This document shows, piece by piece, positions 1 to 12,308 of a stretch of DNA of 64,000 nt; position 1 is the stretch's first letter; each line of letters begins with the position of its first letter. Source of the stretch: Chelydra serpentina (lineage: Eukaryota > Chordata > Testudines > Chelydridae); the NCBI GenBank assembly GCA_037349315.1, contig JBAIAC010000027.1, positions 12,281,501 to 12,345,500 on the forward strand. Reading direction: 5' to 3'. The notes beneath the pieces were generated by a model. It was not told the DNA's origin, did not search any database, and saw only the letters and a program-made list of their open reading frames with translations. The translations under genes and the position numbers were made by a program.

Positions 1-1074
1 CACAAATAATTGGTTGGCATATTCACCTGATAGAAATAGACTATCAGCAAACTAGGTGAACCTCCATCTATTGCAGATCCTGCAATAGCCTCCATTTCTC
101 CACTTGAGTCATCAAAGAGCTTTTAAATTGAATTGCACTGTCCTGTTATTTTAATGCATAAGAACTGCAACAGTGTGTATGTCCTTAAAAAACAAGCTTA
201 AATATGAAGCACCCTATTACTGACAGCATTTGCAGACAGTGCCCATTCAAGATGGGATTTTTCTTTTCCTGAGAACTGAACTGATCTTATCACTGACTGA
301 ACCAAATGGCACAGCTGTCTATGCATTAGTGGAACATTTTTAGATTTGGATGGCATTTCCGTCTCTTTAAAATGTCATGAAATTTTCTGACACTTTCCTG
401 CAGCTGAGATGTGCTTGACACTTGATTGTTTTGTTTAAACGGACTGTAATTTATAGTCAATGAAGGACAAACAGCTCCTCGTGGGTTTTTCAGTGGATTT
501 TTTTATTTTTAGTGCTTTTATTTTGGGGCAGGGCTTTTTTTAAACCCTTTTCTTTCATCTTTCAGTTCTTTAAAATGAGTGTAATATCTTAAAGGGGGTA
601 AATTTTGTGCTCCATAGGAATAAAGCATTTCACACTGAATATAGCATTAGGCCAACCAGTAACCTTATTTGTTCCACATAGTTTTACTTGCCAGTTTCTG
701 CTAAACAGCAGCATTTCTGAAGTGCAGAGGGTTTGGCTCAGCGGGGAAGGCACAATAGTTTTCTCCTCTTACTGTGCTCTGTCTCTGAATGTGATTACAT
801 GGTTTCTTACTTCAAGAGTGGAACTGATTTCCCCATTATTTTTTGGCCTCCCCTTCCTCTTGGCTGGTATCGAGAAATTGTGCATCCCAACAAGGATGGT
901 AGAGACACAGTTGTGGCCACTTACACCCCAGTGATATAATGCCAACATGGGAAGGCAACACCTACATCTTTGTCTTAACAACAATGGCTTCTGTCAGTTG
1001 CAACTTCTTTGTCTTGGGATGTTTTAATCTACTTACTTAAATTATTTTCCCCATTCGTACCTGAGCTCTGGCTG

Positions 1075-1376
1075 CCTAGTGTGGGGGTGGGGATGATCGA
1101 GACCTCAGCTGAGGTCAGGGCCCCATTGAGCTAAGCTGTATGTACATATAATAAGAGAAAACACTCAGTGCTCTGAAGAGCTTACAGTGTAAATAGGCAA
1201 GTCCAGAGGGTCGGAGAGAGGAAGTGTAATTATCAACCCAATTTTACAGATGGGGGAACTTGGCTATAGAGAAGGGAAGTGACTTGTTCACGGTGACGCC
1301 AGGAGTCCGTGGCAGGACTGACCCTGGAATCTAGATTATTCCAGGTGCTAATCCGGTGTTTTGATCACAAGACCAT
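1075..1376 (-). repeat. MIR/CORE-SINE-like ancient repeat
   Basis: The stretch contains the run gagcttacagtgtaaatag, a tttacagatggggg box, and gaagtgacttgttcacggt. It ends with an aatctagattattcc-like head and acaagaccat. This is the reverse-complement layout of MIR-type SINEs (tRNA-like head, core, LINE-like tail). It is strongly diverged, and the family name is from memory. Confidence 0.6.
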
Positions 1377-3169
1377 GTTTGTGCTAGTGTGTGTTGCAGA
1401 GAGGCTAGCAATATGTCTGTAAATGTAGGTAGCTGCAATAGTTTCAGGAGCATCTTTGCCAGTCTCTGTGCCAAGTCGTGTGTGTGATAAAGTGAGTGTG
1501 CAGGCTATGTAATTTTGGTAATGCTGATAAAGCAAAGTCCCATGCCGTTGAACAAAATGAAAACTGTATATTTCAAATTGTTACGTGGCTTGCTGGTATT
1601 CTAGTATAGGGCTCAATCCTGCGAGATGCTGAGCACTTCTGTGAGATTCTGAGTGCCTTCAATTCCCATCTTCCAGCTCATCCAGGAGCAGAGAGTGCTT
1701 GCCTCCTCTCAAGAGTGCTTCAGGGTCATAGTGAAAAGAGTGGTAGAGGAGTGTTATGCTTTTTGCGGTGAACCTGTTCTCTAGGGGAACTCTGGGTCTG
1801 GGCATGTGGGCAAAATGAGCCTGGAAAAGGGCTTTGGGTCCTGATGAAAGCCACCATAGGCTGGATGCAACACCCAGTGAAATCAGTCTTTCCATTGACT
1901 TTAATGGAGTTTGGATAAGGCCCCAAGAGTCTATCCAGGAATGAGAGTTCTTCCTATAAAGTGCTGCCGCCTGAGAATCTGTAGTCCCTAAAGCAGTGAC
2001 CCTGCACTAAAATGCAGGCAGTCTGTTTTGAGTTACGGAGCTAGGTGATTATCTTACGACGCAGTTACTGAGCCAAACCCACTCCCGCTGTCACCTTGTT
2101 GCAGTCAGTGAGGTCTGCTGGGAATGAATTTGGCCCAGGAACCTAATCCAACAGTTTTGGCAATACTATGTGGATTAAGTGCAGTGAGTCAAAGTTTAAA
2201 CTCCTAGCAGCATGGATGTCATGTAGCACTAAGAAGGGATCAGATCCAGGGGCTCTAAGTATCGCGGAGCCAATTCTTTCTTTCTGCACTTGCTGGGTAC
2301 AGTTTTATGTATTACTTAGAGTTCTTAGGTGCTATTTAACTTCTTGATGTAACTCCTGCTGATAGACATAGGGGTCAGTCCTTCAGTGTAGCGATAATAT
2401 TTTTGATAGAGTGACGCCCAAGAGAGGATGTACAGAGCACTTGTGATGTGGGAACTTTCCCTCAAATCTTTCCTTGATTTACAAGGTATTATTTTTAATC
2501 CTTTGGGAATTAAGTAGATTGAAGAACTGATTGGAGACCAAGAGTCATCATAGTCTTTTTTGGCCTAGTTACTCTAGTGCAATTGGTTCAAGAAAGGAGA
2601 CCAAGAAAAGAAAAAGGAATTAGGTCCTGTAGAGCATCTGCTACAAAATGAGACTTCATCTCAGTGGGATTTTCCTCGTTAAATACTTGAAATAAATTAT
2701 GTTTGTTTTAAATGAATGTAGCTAATCTCCTGTTGCTCCAGAAACACTCTTGGGGTGTAGTGAAAGGTCAAAGGATCTAGAATCTAATCCTGCTTTCATT
2801 TACACATCTTACATTGGTGCAACTCTGTTGAACCCTTTTCTTCTCTCACTTAAACTAATGGAAATTAGCATTAATTTTGTTGCTGGCAACGGTTACCCTT
2901 GTGTAAAACTTGTGAGTCAGGAGAAAGAGGCTTATGGAGATCAAAATTAAGAGATCCATATAACAAAAACACAATTATTGCATATTTTAATGTCATAATA
3001 GGACTGTCGCACTTTAATTCAAAAGTGATTTGTGTATTTAATCAATCGAACACACAGTTTGGCTTTTTATCGGTGACTTACCTTATCAGATTTTTGCCTA
3101 TAAAGCCACCAGTTTATATTAATAAACACACAGTACCTTGCAGTTTTTTTCCAATCAAGTGCATTCATA
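1377..3169. other. Intronic DNA without a gene
   Basis: I see no exon. Around 1610-1680 and 1815-1925 are degenerate copies of a short repeat with the wording 'tcaatcctgcgagatgctgagcac' and 'cattgactttaatgg'. This wording recurs through the window (40861, 43980, 47705, 63810). The rest is unique AT-rich sequence. Confidence 0.5.
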
Positions 3170-3289
3170 TATTCATAGCATTTAAAGCCAGAAGGGAACA
3201 TTAGATCATATACAGTAGTCAGATGTTCTGTATGTCACAGGCCATTAAATTTCAAGAGGTTACCACTATATTGAGCCCAACAACTTATT
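3170..3289 (-). mobile_element. CR1 LINE 3'-end fragment
   Basis: Begins with attcatagcatttaaagcc followed by agaagggaacattagatcat. This is the reverse complement of a CR1-type 3' end (…gatctaatggtcccttctggcctt…tatgaat). It continues through caggccattaaatttca to ttgagcccaacaactta. It is 5'-truncated, diverged and not coding. Confidence 0.6.
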
Positions 3290-4749
3290 AGAGAAGCCTG
3301 TGAAATTTAATAAAAGGTTCGGTGTTTGGATCCTTAATAATTCATTCCAAAGATATGGAAAACTAAGTTAATCAACTGCATAGGCACTTTTTAAAAAATG
3401 CACTGGTGGTGCTACTGGGATGAAGGCCAGGTAAGCACACAGAAAACAAATACACCTCTAAATGGCGTGGTTTACACATAAAATCTGTTACACTAACATT
3501 CCTAATTGTATCTGTGCCCTTGTGTGCACTGACTCCAAACCCCTCTCTGCAAACTGACAGTAGCTTTCAGACAATGTGTGTGAAAGTGTTCATGCATACA
3601 TACCCTCTTGCAGCTCCGACCCTGATTTTGCAGACCCTTACCAGTCAGTGCAGTAAACCTGGTGATTGTGTTTGCGTGGCCCTTTGTACATCATTACTAA
3701 ACAGACATGAGCCTACCCAGGAACGGTTCACCTGGGGAGCAGGCTGGCGCTACTAAAGAAGGCCCAATTGCGCAGCCCTGAGAATACGTGATTTTGGTAG
3801 GCTCACGTAATGAGGAAAGCCTCTAGGATCGGGTCCATAATCTATCCTCTTCCTTTGTCCTCTTTGTATTTATCCTGTTTCATTCACTTAAAATAAAATA
3901 TTGGGCCAGATTCCCAGTTACCCAAGGGCTATTTTACACCATGCTGCTACTTCAAAGAAGAGCTCTGGCAGGGTAAAGGGGCCTTAAGTATAAATGAGAT
4001 TCAGGCCCAGTATGTATAATTTCCAAAAGCCTTTGTCAAATCAGGCTTCTGACCGCTGCTTTGCATTTGTCTAGCTGTATCCTACAGCACTGCTTCCAGC
4101 TTAGCACTTCCGAAGTTCTGGACTAGTGTATAAGGGATGGTGGATCCAGTGTCCGTCAGAAGGAGGAAGGGCTTTCTGGAACTGGTATCTGAGGCTTTGC
4201 TGTCAAATTTAAATGACCAGTTAATAGGCTGGCTGGATAGGGCCACACAGAAGCATCCTCCCACGTTCTGCTTACCCGTATCATATTAAATGTTAAAGAT
4301 TATGTAAGTGTAAAACAGAGGAAAATTAACTCTTCTTTAATGAGCTTCTACTTGCAAGAAGTGAGAGCTGATTGCCTTTACCTGTTAAAAAGCTATTCAG
4401 AGCCTGGGTAGAGTTCCATTCTGCATTTAGATGGAGAGAAAATGAAGTTAAAAATCACGTGTCATAGCGAGTGCTATAAAGCAAAAACAACTGATGTATA
4501 ATTTTCATGCTTGAGAAACGCTGACCTGTGCCATTATCTACAGAACTTTAGGTTAAATGAGTCACAGCTCAACAGAGAGAAAAGGAAGTGCCGAAGTTGC
4601 ACGCGGCATGGCGTGATTTTCAGAGAGGGTGAGCTCCCACTGAAGGCCCAGCCCCTTTGAATACCAGGCCAAGTAAAATTTTGTATTGGAAAAATATACA
4701 GCCAGCACTTTTTGCTATTCCCTTTTCAGGATAAGGTCCCAGAGTGACA

Positions 4750-4803
4750 AATACATACATATACATATACATATTTGCTTGTTTATATATATATATATAT
4801 ATG
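4750..4803. repeat. Microsatellite (TACATA)n / (AT)n
   Basis: A run of tacata-like hexamers around 4751-4771 is followed by ten or so AT dinucleotides at about 4784-4803. It abuts the LTR-like element starting at 4807. Confidence 0.8.
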
Positions 4804-4806
4804 TAT

Positions 4807-5106
4807 TGTGACAAAGTTCCTCCTCTATCTTGGTGGGTCCTGCGCTTATTGACGGATTTTGCTTGCCTCAGAGATCTTCCCCTCTGGTAGAACCCACAGT
4901 CCAGGTTAACTCCTCCTGTGTCTGATCAGGAGTTGGGAGTTTTGGGGGGAACCCGGGCCCGCCCTCCATTCCGGGTTCCAGCCCAGGGCCCTGTGGACTG
5001 CAGCTGTTTAGAGTGCCTCCTGGAACACCTGCACGACAGCTACAACTCCCCCAGGTGTTGGCCCCAGGTGTCTTGATTAACCTGGAGCAACTGCCACTTT
5101 GTCACA
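4807..5106. mobile_element. LTR-like 300-bp element with 11-bp terminal inverted repeat
   Basis: Starts TGTGACAAAGT and ends ACTTTGTCACA, a perfect 11-bp inverted terminus with TG…CA ends. The interior is GC-rich (cccgggcccgccc around 4950) and unlike its AT-rich flanks. The opening wording (cctcctctatcttggtgggtc) is one I associate with turtle LTRs. No target duplication is visible, because the left flank is an AT microsatellite and the right flank a C run. It could be an internally deleted LTR or a TIR-bounded DNA element. Confidence 0.5.
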
Positions 5107-5644
5107 TCACCCCCCCCACCCCCAACACACAATTTGTATCAGACATCACTGAAGTCAAGTCACTTATTCAAGAGCTTAAAGTTAAGCACATGTGAACATT
5201 TTAGCAGGAGGTTGGGTTTTGGGGTTTTTTTTTTTAAAATCTTGAATTCTAGACACACCCTGTCAGGTAGTTCGGGCTGAAAGTTTTGTCATTTAACAAA
5301 ATCTAGCATCAGTACACACGTTTTCATGATGTGAGAGAGAAAAACATTAAAACAGGTTACTTTGTTGTTTTGATTTAATCATTCCCCACATTCTTTTTGC
5401 AGCCCAAACATTGCGGCATTGTGTTGCTGTATCAGTGTGTGAAAATAATCAGAAACCAATCTGAAAGACTCATCTATTTTCATTGTCTAAGCCAAGAGTA
5501 ATGTATAAAGTAAATAGCAGGTATAAACCATGAAAACTGACGTAGATATCTGAAAGTATTTGTTATCATTAAAAGTATTATTATGGCACAACTAATGTAA
5601 GGTGATAGCCAAATCTGGACCGTGATTTTTAAACACTGTCCCCA

Positions 5645-5850
5645 CTTAATGCTAATGGAGTAAATAATAACACTTACATAATGCTTTCCATCTGTGGGTC
5701 TGAATGCTTTATAAAGGTGAATAAGTATCATTATCCCTATTTTACCAGTGGGGAAACTGAGGCATAGAGAGGGTGATTAGCATTGTTACACAGCAAATCA
5801 ATATCTGAGCTGGGGATCAGTTGTCCTGACAGCTAATCCAGTGATCTATA
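5645..5850 (-). repeat. MIR-like SINE remnant
   Basis: Contains ataatgctttccatc, then attatccctattttaccag, tggggaaactgaggc and agagggtgattagc. This is the reverse-complement order of the MIR core (gcctcagtttcc…). It ends ctgagctggggatcag. Confidence 0.65.
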
Positions 5851-7784
5851 GGCAGGTGTTTAAACAAACAAGCAAACCAACCAGATTTGGAACATGATAT
5901 CCTTTAAAACTTGATATTGTTTTTTCTTTAAATATCTATGCAGTCCATTTCTAAATGTTAGAGTACAACCCACATTCATGGAAGTAGCCTTTATATTGTG
6001 GTTACACTTCATGACTAAACAGTTTAATTATTGGGTTGTCAGATATAATTGATGCAAATAAACTGATCTCCTTTAGTCAATCAATTTGAGCGTGGATATA
6101 AAAAAACACGTTTCAGTGAGGAGTAGCTGTGTATTATAGCTTTAGACCATATTGAAATCCAAATAATGTGCATTTTTATTGCAGAGTATTTGATCCATCA
6201 ACGGGCAGTTTAAGGTAGTTACATTTGCCTTGGGTCAAGATTGCCCCAATTTCTGAGCAGTAATCCAGTCTCTCTAATAGTAGGTCAGCCACATTTTGAT
6301 GGCAGCACTTTATTCTTTTGTCATTTCACACAGTACTCTGTTTAATGAATTTATAATCAGTGGTTTAGAAGAAAAGAGAGTTCTCTTGTTCATAATAATT
6401 AAATTGGAAGGCCTGCAGTTTATTTTAGAAAAGAAGCAAAGCTCTCTCATTTTTAGTTCACAGGTAATCTTCCTCCACAGCCATTTGGATTACAATGATT
6501 CATGATTGTTCAGGTCCTTGGAAAGGATCCAAATCTCAATAGAAGAAACTCTCTCGTGACTGAGTGAGCACCAGATAGCACTCCTTTTGTGTATCTCATT
6601 CACTTTAATTACAACCAACCTAGCACAAGACATGGTATAAAATCAATGGTGAAAATTGAGCTCCATTACACCAGTGTGTAAATCCACAGTGAGTTCAGTG
6701 GAATTACTCTGGATTTACACGCGCAGAACCAAAAGCACAAATTGGCCTTTGTATTTAAGACACGTTTGAAGAGGTTTGGATTTCAAGGTATTTGTCTGAA
6801 AGCTGTTAGTATAATTAGCATGCTGGAAACATGCATATTAAAGACTAATTAAGAGAGTGTCATTGATGTTTCCACTATAGAGAAGTTTATATATAAGCTA
6901 TTGTGTATAATAGAACTGTTTCCTTTTTAATGGTTGGCTTCTAAGTAATTGCTATTTTCAGGTATTGCTGAAAAATATAACAAGAGTGCCCTAATCAACC
7001 ATTTATGTTTAGAGGCATTGTTGCCACTGTTAATTAGCTCAAGTTTTAAGAAGTTGAAAGCTGATGTGCTTTCATACAGTGTGCTGCTAAGATGATTTTC
7101 ACTCGTGTGTGTATGTGAGAGAGAGCGAATTAATCAGCCATCCAAGTACTTGGTAATTCCATTTGCCACTGCGTTCTCTTTGCTTGTAAATGATATCTTT
7201 GAAGTTTATTAAAGGAATGAGTCATGTTGTAGCTTCCTAGGAGTTTTTCACCCTCTGTAATCATACATTTTTCATGCTGCTCAAATCATAATCTGCATAA
7301 TGAATGAGGGGAAAATATTGCTCTACAAAGCTGTCTCTATACAGCTGAGCCTTTGAGATATACATTACATTATTTGGGTGTCTGGTTGCTTTTATATAGG
7401 CACATTTAAAATCTCTTCAAACTTCCAGTGCAGGGTTAAATTAATGTATTTTCCTGTTCAGTACTCCCTCTGCGTCTCTTCTGTCTTGCACAGTGCATCT
7501 GTTACCTCACTGGTATTGAGCTACAGTACGCTGCCTTAATATTCTTCACTTGGGGTGGATTAACGGAGGCAGTCCACCATAAATTAAAAATGTGAAAAAT
7601 AATTGCTTCCAAAACTTGTGCAGTTTCTAATTAACGCAATTCCATTTCTTCTTAAGGATGTTTCCACTATCCAAAGAGTCTCTCCTGCTTGTATGTTTCA
7701 CTTGCCCCCATTTCAAGCCTTTGCAATGTAAGGACTTCGCCCTGTTTTTAGTGCTGAGCACCTTCAACTTCAGTACCTAGATTT
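5851..7784. other. AT-rich intronic DNA; possible conserved noncoding block
   Basis: No exon. A short palindromic repeat with 'gtgtaaatccacagtgagttc…ggatttacac' lies at about 6655-6740. From about 6780 to 7380 the DNA is AT-rich, repeat-free and has a high density of TAATTA/TTAAT homeodomain-type words and ATTTGCAT-like words. That is the look of a conserved element (inference). Confidence 0.4.
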
Positions 7785-7898
7785 TAAACTCTTTGAGGCA
7801 GTGACTGTCTTTTTGTTCTGTTTGTTCGTTCCGCTCCTGGCACAATGGGCTCCTGGTCTTTGAGTGTACTTCAGAGGTACTACAGTAATGCACACAAC
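7785..7898 (+). repeat. MIR/L3-like tail fragment
   Basis: Reads aaactctttgaggcagtgactgtc…ctcctggcacaatgggctcctgg…tactacagtaatgca. This tail wording is found again at 45885, 50485, 51530 and 55793, so it is a repeat family in this genome. It directly abuts a CR1 end. Confidence 0.6.
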
Positions 7899-8031
7899 AT
7901 CGCTGGAGGTTTGAAAGAACAGGTTAGACAAACACCTGTCGGGAATGGTCTACGTATTACTTAGCCCTGCATTGAGTAGACTAGATGACCTATTTAGGTC
8001 CCTTTCAAGTCCTACACGTCTATGATTCTAT
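7899..8031 (+). mobile_element. CR1 LINE 3'-end fragment
   Basis: Sequence runs ggttagacaaacacctgtc…gagtagactagatgacctatttaggtccctttcaagtccta and ends tctatgattcta. This is the standard CR1 3' terminus with its TGATTCTA-type end. The tail resembles the tails of the two tRNA-headed SINEs in this window. Confidence 0.75.
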
Positions 8032-8510
8032 AATAAACATTAATAACACCTGCAGGATTGGGTCTTCAGAATGTAATGCTGGAAAGGATCAGGGCTCCAT
8101 AAACATTTGGTGAAGATGCAAATATTGATTAAAAGAAACCCAAGTTTCTTTCCATGGAAAAACATAAGTTTCAAAACATAACCCTCCATTGAATTGCATG
8201 TGCTCTGTTTTCAAAGGCACATATCTGATAGCATTTTGGGACCAAATAAAACATCCCAATCAAGTAGCAAAGATATTAAAATGGCCAGTGGGAATGTGGG
8301 GACAAAGCGGCCAACTTTTATCAGAGTTTTCAGCATTTGCTAAATGTCAGTTTGCTAAAAGATAGTGACGTCAGAATAATCTCAGTAGTGTATCCTGCTA
8401 CAGTAACTTCTTACGAAAGATTGGCATGCATATGTGTTTATGTACATGTATGTGTGTAATGTATGGTACAGATTCAGCACTGAGAAATATAATATGGTAT
8501 CATTCTTTAT

Positions 8511-9020
8511 GTCAAGGGGAGTCAGCCCTGCAAGTGATTAACTGCCTAGATGGCTGATTGACAGCCAGTTGGCTAATGAGCACCTGGACTGGACCTAAAG
8601 ACTACCAGAGCTCAATTAGGGGAGAAAGCTCCTAGAGAGGGGAGGCTCCAGAGTAGAGGAACTCCTACGGCAAGAGTACCTCTTGCTCTCACGTTCTCAT
8701 TGGCCATTTTATCGTCTTTGCTAGGAGAAAAGCTGTAGTCAACAGGAAGGCCTTGCAGAGATCCTGGCTCCAGGGAAGGAATCCAGTTGAGAATGCCTCA
8801 TGGGTAAAGGGCCTGGCCTTGGGGACAGTTGGATTCAAGTGCTAAGACATGTGGTTGAAGGTCTCTTTCTTGTGTGTTCTGTTGAACTTTCCATTAATAA
8901 ATGAGACCTTAAAAGGGTGGTGGTGTTTGATGTGTAAAAGCCTGACAGAGCTTATTAATGACCCAAATGGGGAAATTAAGGCAGGGCATACCCACAGAGA
9001 TGCACTTGGCCATAAGGGGT
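8511..9020 (+). mobile_element. LTR-like retroelement remnant
   Basis: The wording 'gattaactgcctagatggctg…aatgagcacctggac…' is followed by AATAAA at about 8895-8900, then '…agcctgacagagcttattaatgac'. This resembles the promoter-less half and poly(A) region of turtle LTRs. Ends and target duplications are not resolvable. Low confidence. Confidence 0.3.
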
Positions 9021-9440
9021 GGCACGGAGCCTTAACATGATGTAATTAGCTGAATTCACAGCTGATGCTTGAGTGAATACACCTCAGGGATGGCCTTGTG
9101 GATTTTAAAGTATGCAAAAGCTGTGTGAGTAAATCAGACCTGTAGCTGGCATGTGGGTCAACAGAGCCATTTAATGAGTCTCCTATGCCATAGCCTTCAT
9201 TTTGGGTACTAGCAAGGGGAGTTTGTAACGATTTACATGCTGATTCCTATTGATACTGACATCCATAAGAAACGCATGGTGTTCAAACACTTATTTCCTT
9301 CCTAATATTTAAGGTGAGCCGGGCAATATGATTTTCTTCCCTATTCATTTTGTACATTTAGAGCCCAGTCCTGTAAGGTGCCAGGTGTCTCCTGAACAAT
9401 GCCGAGCATTCTTGATTCCACTGCCTTCACTGGGAATTGA

Positions 9441-9641
9441 AGGGAGGGATTCTCCCACTGGCATATGTATTTGACCTCCCCGAAACACGGTAGCTGGGTT
9501 GATGGGAAAATTCTCCTGTCAACCTAGTGCTGTCTACACCAGGGCTTCGGTCAGTTTAACTGCATCGCTGAGAAGTCTGGATTTTTCACACCCTTGAGCG
9601 ATGTAGTTATATTGACTTAATTTCCTAGTGTAGACCAGGCC
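9441..9641 (-). mobile_element. Palindromic MITE, partial (TTA target)
   Basis: The right end reads ctagtgtagaccaggcc followed by TTA. Inside are an inverted pair (gtctggatttttcacaccc near gagcgatgtagtta) and a second pair around agggagggattctccc. On the minus strand it starts GGCCTGGTCTACACTAGG, closely matching the ends of the five ~290-bp MITEs, but the interior belongs to a different family. It is truncated on the left. Confidence 0.6.
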
Positions 9642-9644
9642 TTA

Positions 9645-11306
9645 GAAGGGAGGTAAGTGGCATGTTCAGAACCCTGCATTTATGAAAAAGGGGTCTGGCT
9701 TCCCCCAAACATCCAAATGGCGCGCACAAACTAGCAGCCTGCAAAATTTCAGTGTAGGTAATGCTTCAGGTTTTGAGTTGTAGAACTACAAAATAGTCTC
9801 TGAAACTAGGAACTTGTGTTTCTTTTGCATGACTGAAAAAGCCAAGCAGATCTTCTTTACCTTGTTTAAAAATCTACCTGTCCTCTGGCAGAGGCCTTTT
9901 GTTCCTGCTTTCATCTTGGAGCCAATATTTGTCCGTTACACGTAATGAAAATAGAGCTAGGTACAGTAATGGAAAAGCGGGCATACTTTTCTTTAAGCCA
10001 GCGGAGTTGTTACAACAGGAGTCTTTGTCACTTTTTTTTTTTTTTAATGAGTTCATATTACTGAGCAATTCAGATTTTTTTTTTCCTCTCAGGGATGTTG
10101 AGAAATAGAGGTCAGAGGAGGTGAGAGTGAGACAGAGGGAAGGTCTTTCTGAAGTGAAGCAAAGGAAACCAAGGTTGTCACTAGGAAGGAAGGGGAAGGG
10201 GCCACTGGTGAGGATGCTGGCCTGGGATATGGGATACCAGAGTTCCATTTCTGGTTTCCCACAGGCTTCCTATGTAACCTTGTGAAAAGCACTTGTGGAA
10301 GTCTCTTTGTGCTTCAGTTCCCCATCTGTACAGTGCGGGTAAGAGCACAGTTCCACCTCCCAAATAGAGCTCCTTGGACTTCGACGGAGTTGTATGTGAT
10401 TTACGTCATGGTACGTGAGGCGAGAACTGGATCCAGTGAGATGAGGCTTTTGGTCTAAAATTCAGATCTTTCGTTGTTGTTGTGCATTCACAAATAGCAC
10501 CTGCCTTCTGAGGGCTCTCCAAGTGCACTTTGCAAGATTCCTCTGCTTTATACTGCTCCTTGTCCCCCTTACAACTGAGCAGTTTTGCTCTCAAAGCTTT
10601 TCAAAGAGTCGCACTTCATGCACTTGCATTTGCACGCCTGCAATATGACTTTCTTTTCTTTCCCTTGAAGAGAGAATGGGAGTGGGCATGCTTGAGGCTT
10701 GGGTGGGCCATCCATTTTGTTACCTTCGTCAACCCCTCCAGTAGAATATCTAATGGGTTTGTTGCTGGTCCTCATGTTGGTGTTTTGCGTGTGTATTTTA
10801 CCGTAATTCCCTACTGTCTGTTTTATGCAGGCAAATCCTTTTAGAATAGCAGTGGCAAGAAATTAAAATGGCCAGTAGTGAGTTATTTGAGATCTTGGGA
10901 TGCAATCAGTTGTGGAAATAGAACAAAGTGCTTTATTAACAGTGGACTAGTTGACCTGTAGCAGCATAAATGCAGTCTGTGCTTGCATATAGCTAAGTCC
11001 GCCATTTGCAGCAGCCCCACAAGATGGCTTCCAGTTGTGGAGATTTTTGTGGAAGGCAGGCTGTGGTTTCCCAAACTTGCATAGTCTAAACCACATTTTA
11101 ATAATAATGAGTGTCTCCTGCACATCCCATTCATAACTGTGTGGCCTATCTCCCCTTTTCTTATTTATGATCCCCTTACACAATTGTAGTTGCCAGAAGT
11201 GTATCCTGAAAAGTAATAGTAGCAAGTTAGTGGGTGTATTTTCAATGGTCTCTTAAATAAATGTAGACGCTTCAAATGAGAGCCAGTACTATATGACTAG
11301 TCAGTT
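9645..11306. other. Intronic DNA without a gene
   Basis: Contains a MIR-like piece on + at about 10240-10345 (cctatgtaaccttgtgaaaagcactt…cagttccccatctgtacagtgc). Also two T-rich runs at 10028-10048 and 10074-10086. I see no exon. Confidence 0.5.
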
Positions 11307-11314
11307 CTCTAGGG

Positions 11315-11716
11315 CAATGGCTCTCAACCTTTCCAGACTACTGTACCCCTTTCAGGAGTCTGGTTTGTCTTGCGTACCCCCAAATTTCACCTCACTTAAA
11401 ACCTACCTGCTTACAAAATCAGACATAAAAATACTGAAGTGTCACAGCACACTATTACTGAAAAGGTGCGTACTTTCTCATTTTTACCATATAATTATAA
11501 AATAAATCATTTGGAATAGAAACATTTTACTTAGATTTCATTGTATAGTATAGAGCAGTATAAACAAGTCATTGTATGAAATTTTAGTTTGTACTGACTT
11601 CACTAGTGCTTTTTATATAGCCTGCTGTAAAACTAGGCAAATATCGCGATGAGTCGCTATACCCCCTGGAAAACCTAACAAAATGTAATACGTGTACCTC
11701 TGATTGAGAACCACTG
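11315..11716 (+). mobile_element. hAT-type DNA transposon, non-autonomous (402 bp)
   Basis: The left end is CAATGGCTCTCAACC and the right end is the inverted GATTGAGAACCACTG. Both derive from the CAGTGGTTCTCAACC terminus known from hAT elements. It is flanked by an exact 8-bp duplication, CTCTAGGG (11307-11314 and 11717-11724). The 8-bp size is diagnostic of hAT. The AT-rich interior holds no transposase frame. Confidence 0.9.
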
Positions 11717-12308
11717 CTCTAGGGAGCAGAATTTAAAAACCACTGGAGCAGAGAATTCATTTGTGAGGGGATGGAAGGAATTAGTTTCCTGTAATTTTTT
11801 ACATTTTGTTAGGCTGCTGTACATACAGTAATACTTTGTACTGCGATAGTACCTTCCTTCCGAAGATCTCAAAGCAGTCTATGAACGTTAAAGGTGTGGT
11901 TTTCAAAAGCACCTCAATGGCAGAGGAGCAGAAGCCCTATCGACTTTTGCTATGTTGCTGCTGCTGTTTTTTTCACACCCTAATGCATTATATTGTGAGA
12001 GTTGGAAGGGGTGGATTAGCCCCTATTTTACAGAAGGGGAAGTTGAGGTGTGGATTCCTGAAAATGGTGGAGAGAGCGCCTTCAGCAGAGGTGAGAATAT
12101 CTCCTTATTCTCTTCCTATGTCCTTGCTGCAAGACCATCCTTCCCCATCCAGCACACACTTTGGCTGATAATATGGGTGTAAGTTGTCAAAAAGGAGCTT
12201 GCAGAGTATATCTAAGCGTGAATTGTACATGTGCACGTGTAAATGCTGCCTTAAATTTGTAGCCGTCTTTAAAAGACATTTAGTAATTACTTTAACGTGT
12301 TTTGACAG

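Larger units (their letters stand above)
1..12308 (+). other. TYW1: Intron of TYW1 upstream of the penultimate coding exon (partial)
   Basis: This stretch ends in a polypyrimidine-poor but canonical acceptor (ttttgacag) just before the exon at 12309. I searched it by eye for other TYW1 exons and saw none, so it is read as one partial intron that begins outside the window. It holds MIR-like, CR1, LTR-like, MITE and hAT remnants, listed separately, in otherwise unremarkable AT-rich sequence. Assignment as intron is inference from the downstream exons. Confidence 0.7.

Noticed and set aside
9874..10248. 124-codon open frame on the minus strand
   Set aside because: Crosses T-rich runs that translate to lysine stretches; no recognisable domain and intronic position.
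11806..12168. 120-codon open frame on + just before the TYW1 exon
   Set aside because: Cysteine/leucine run from a tgctgctgctg-like stretch, no family resemblance, no splice link to the exon.
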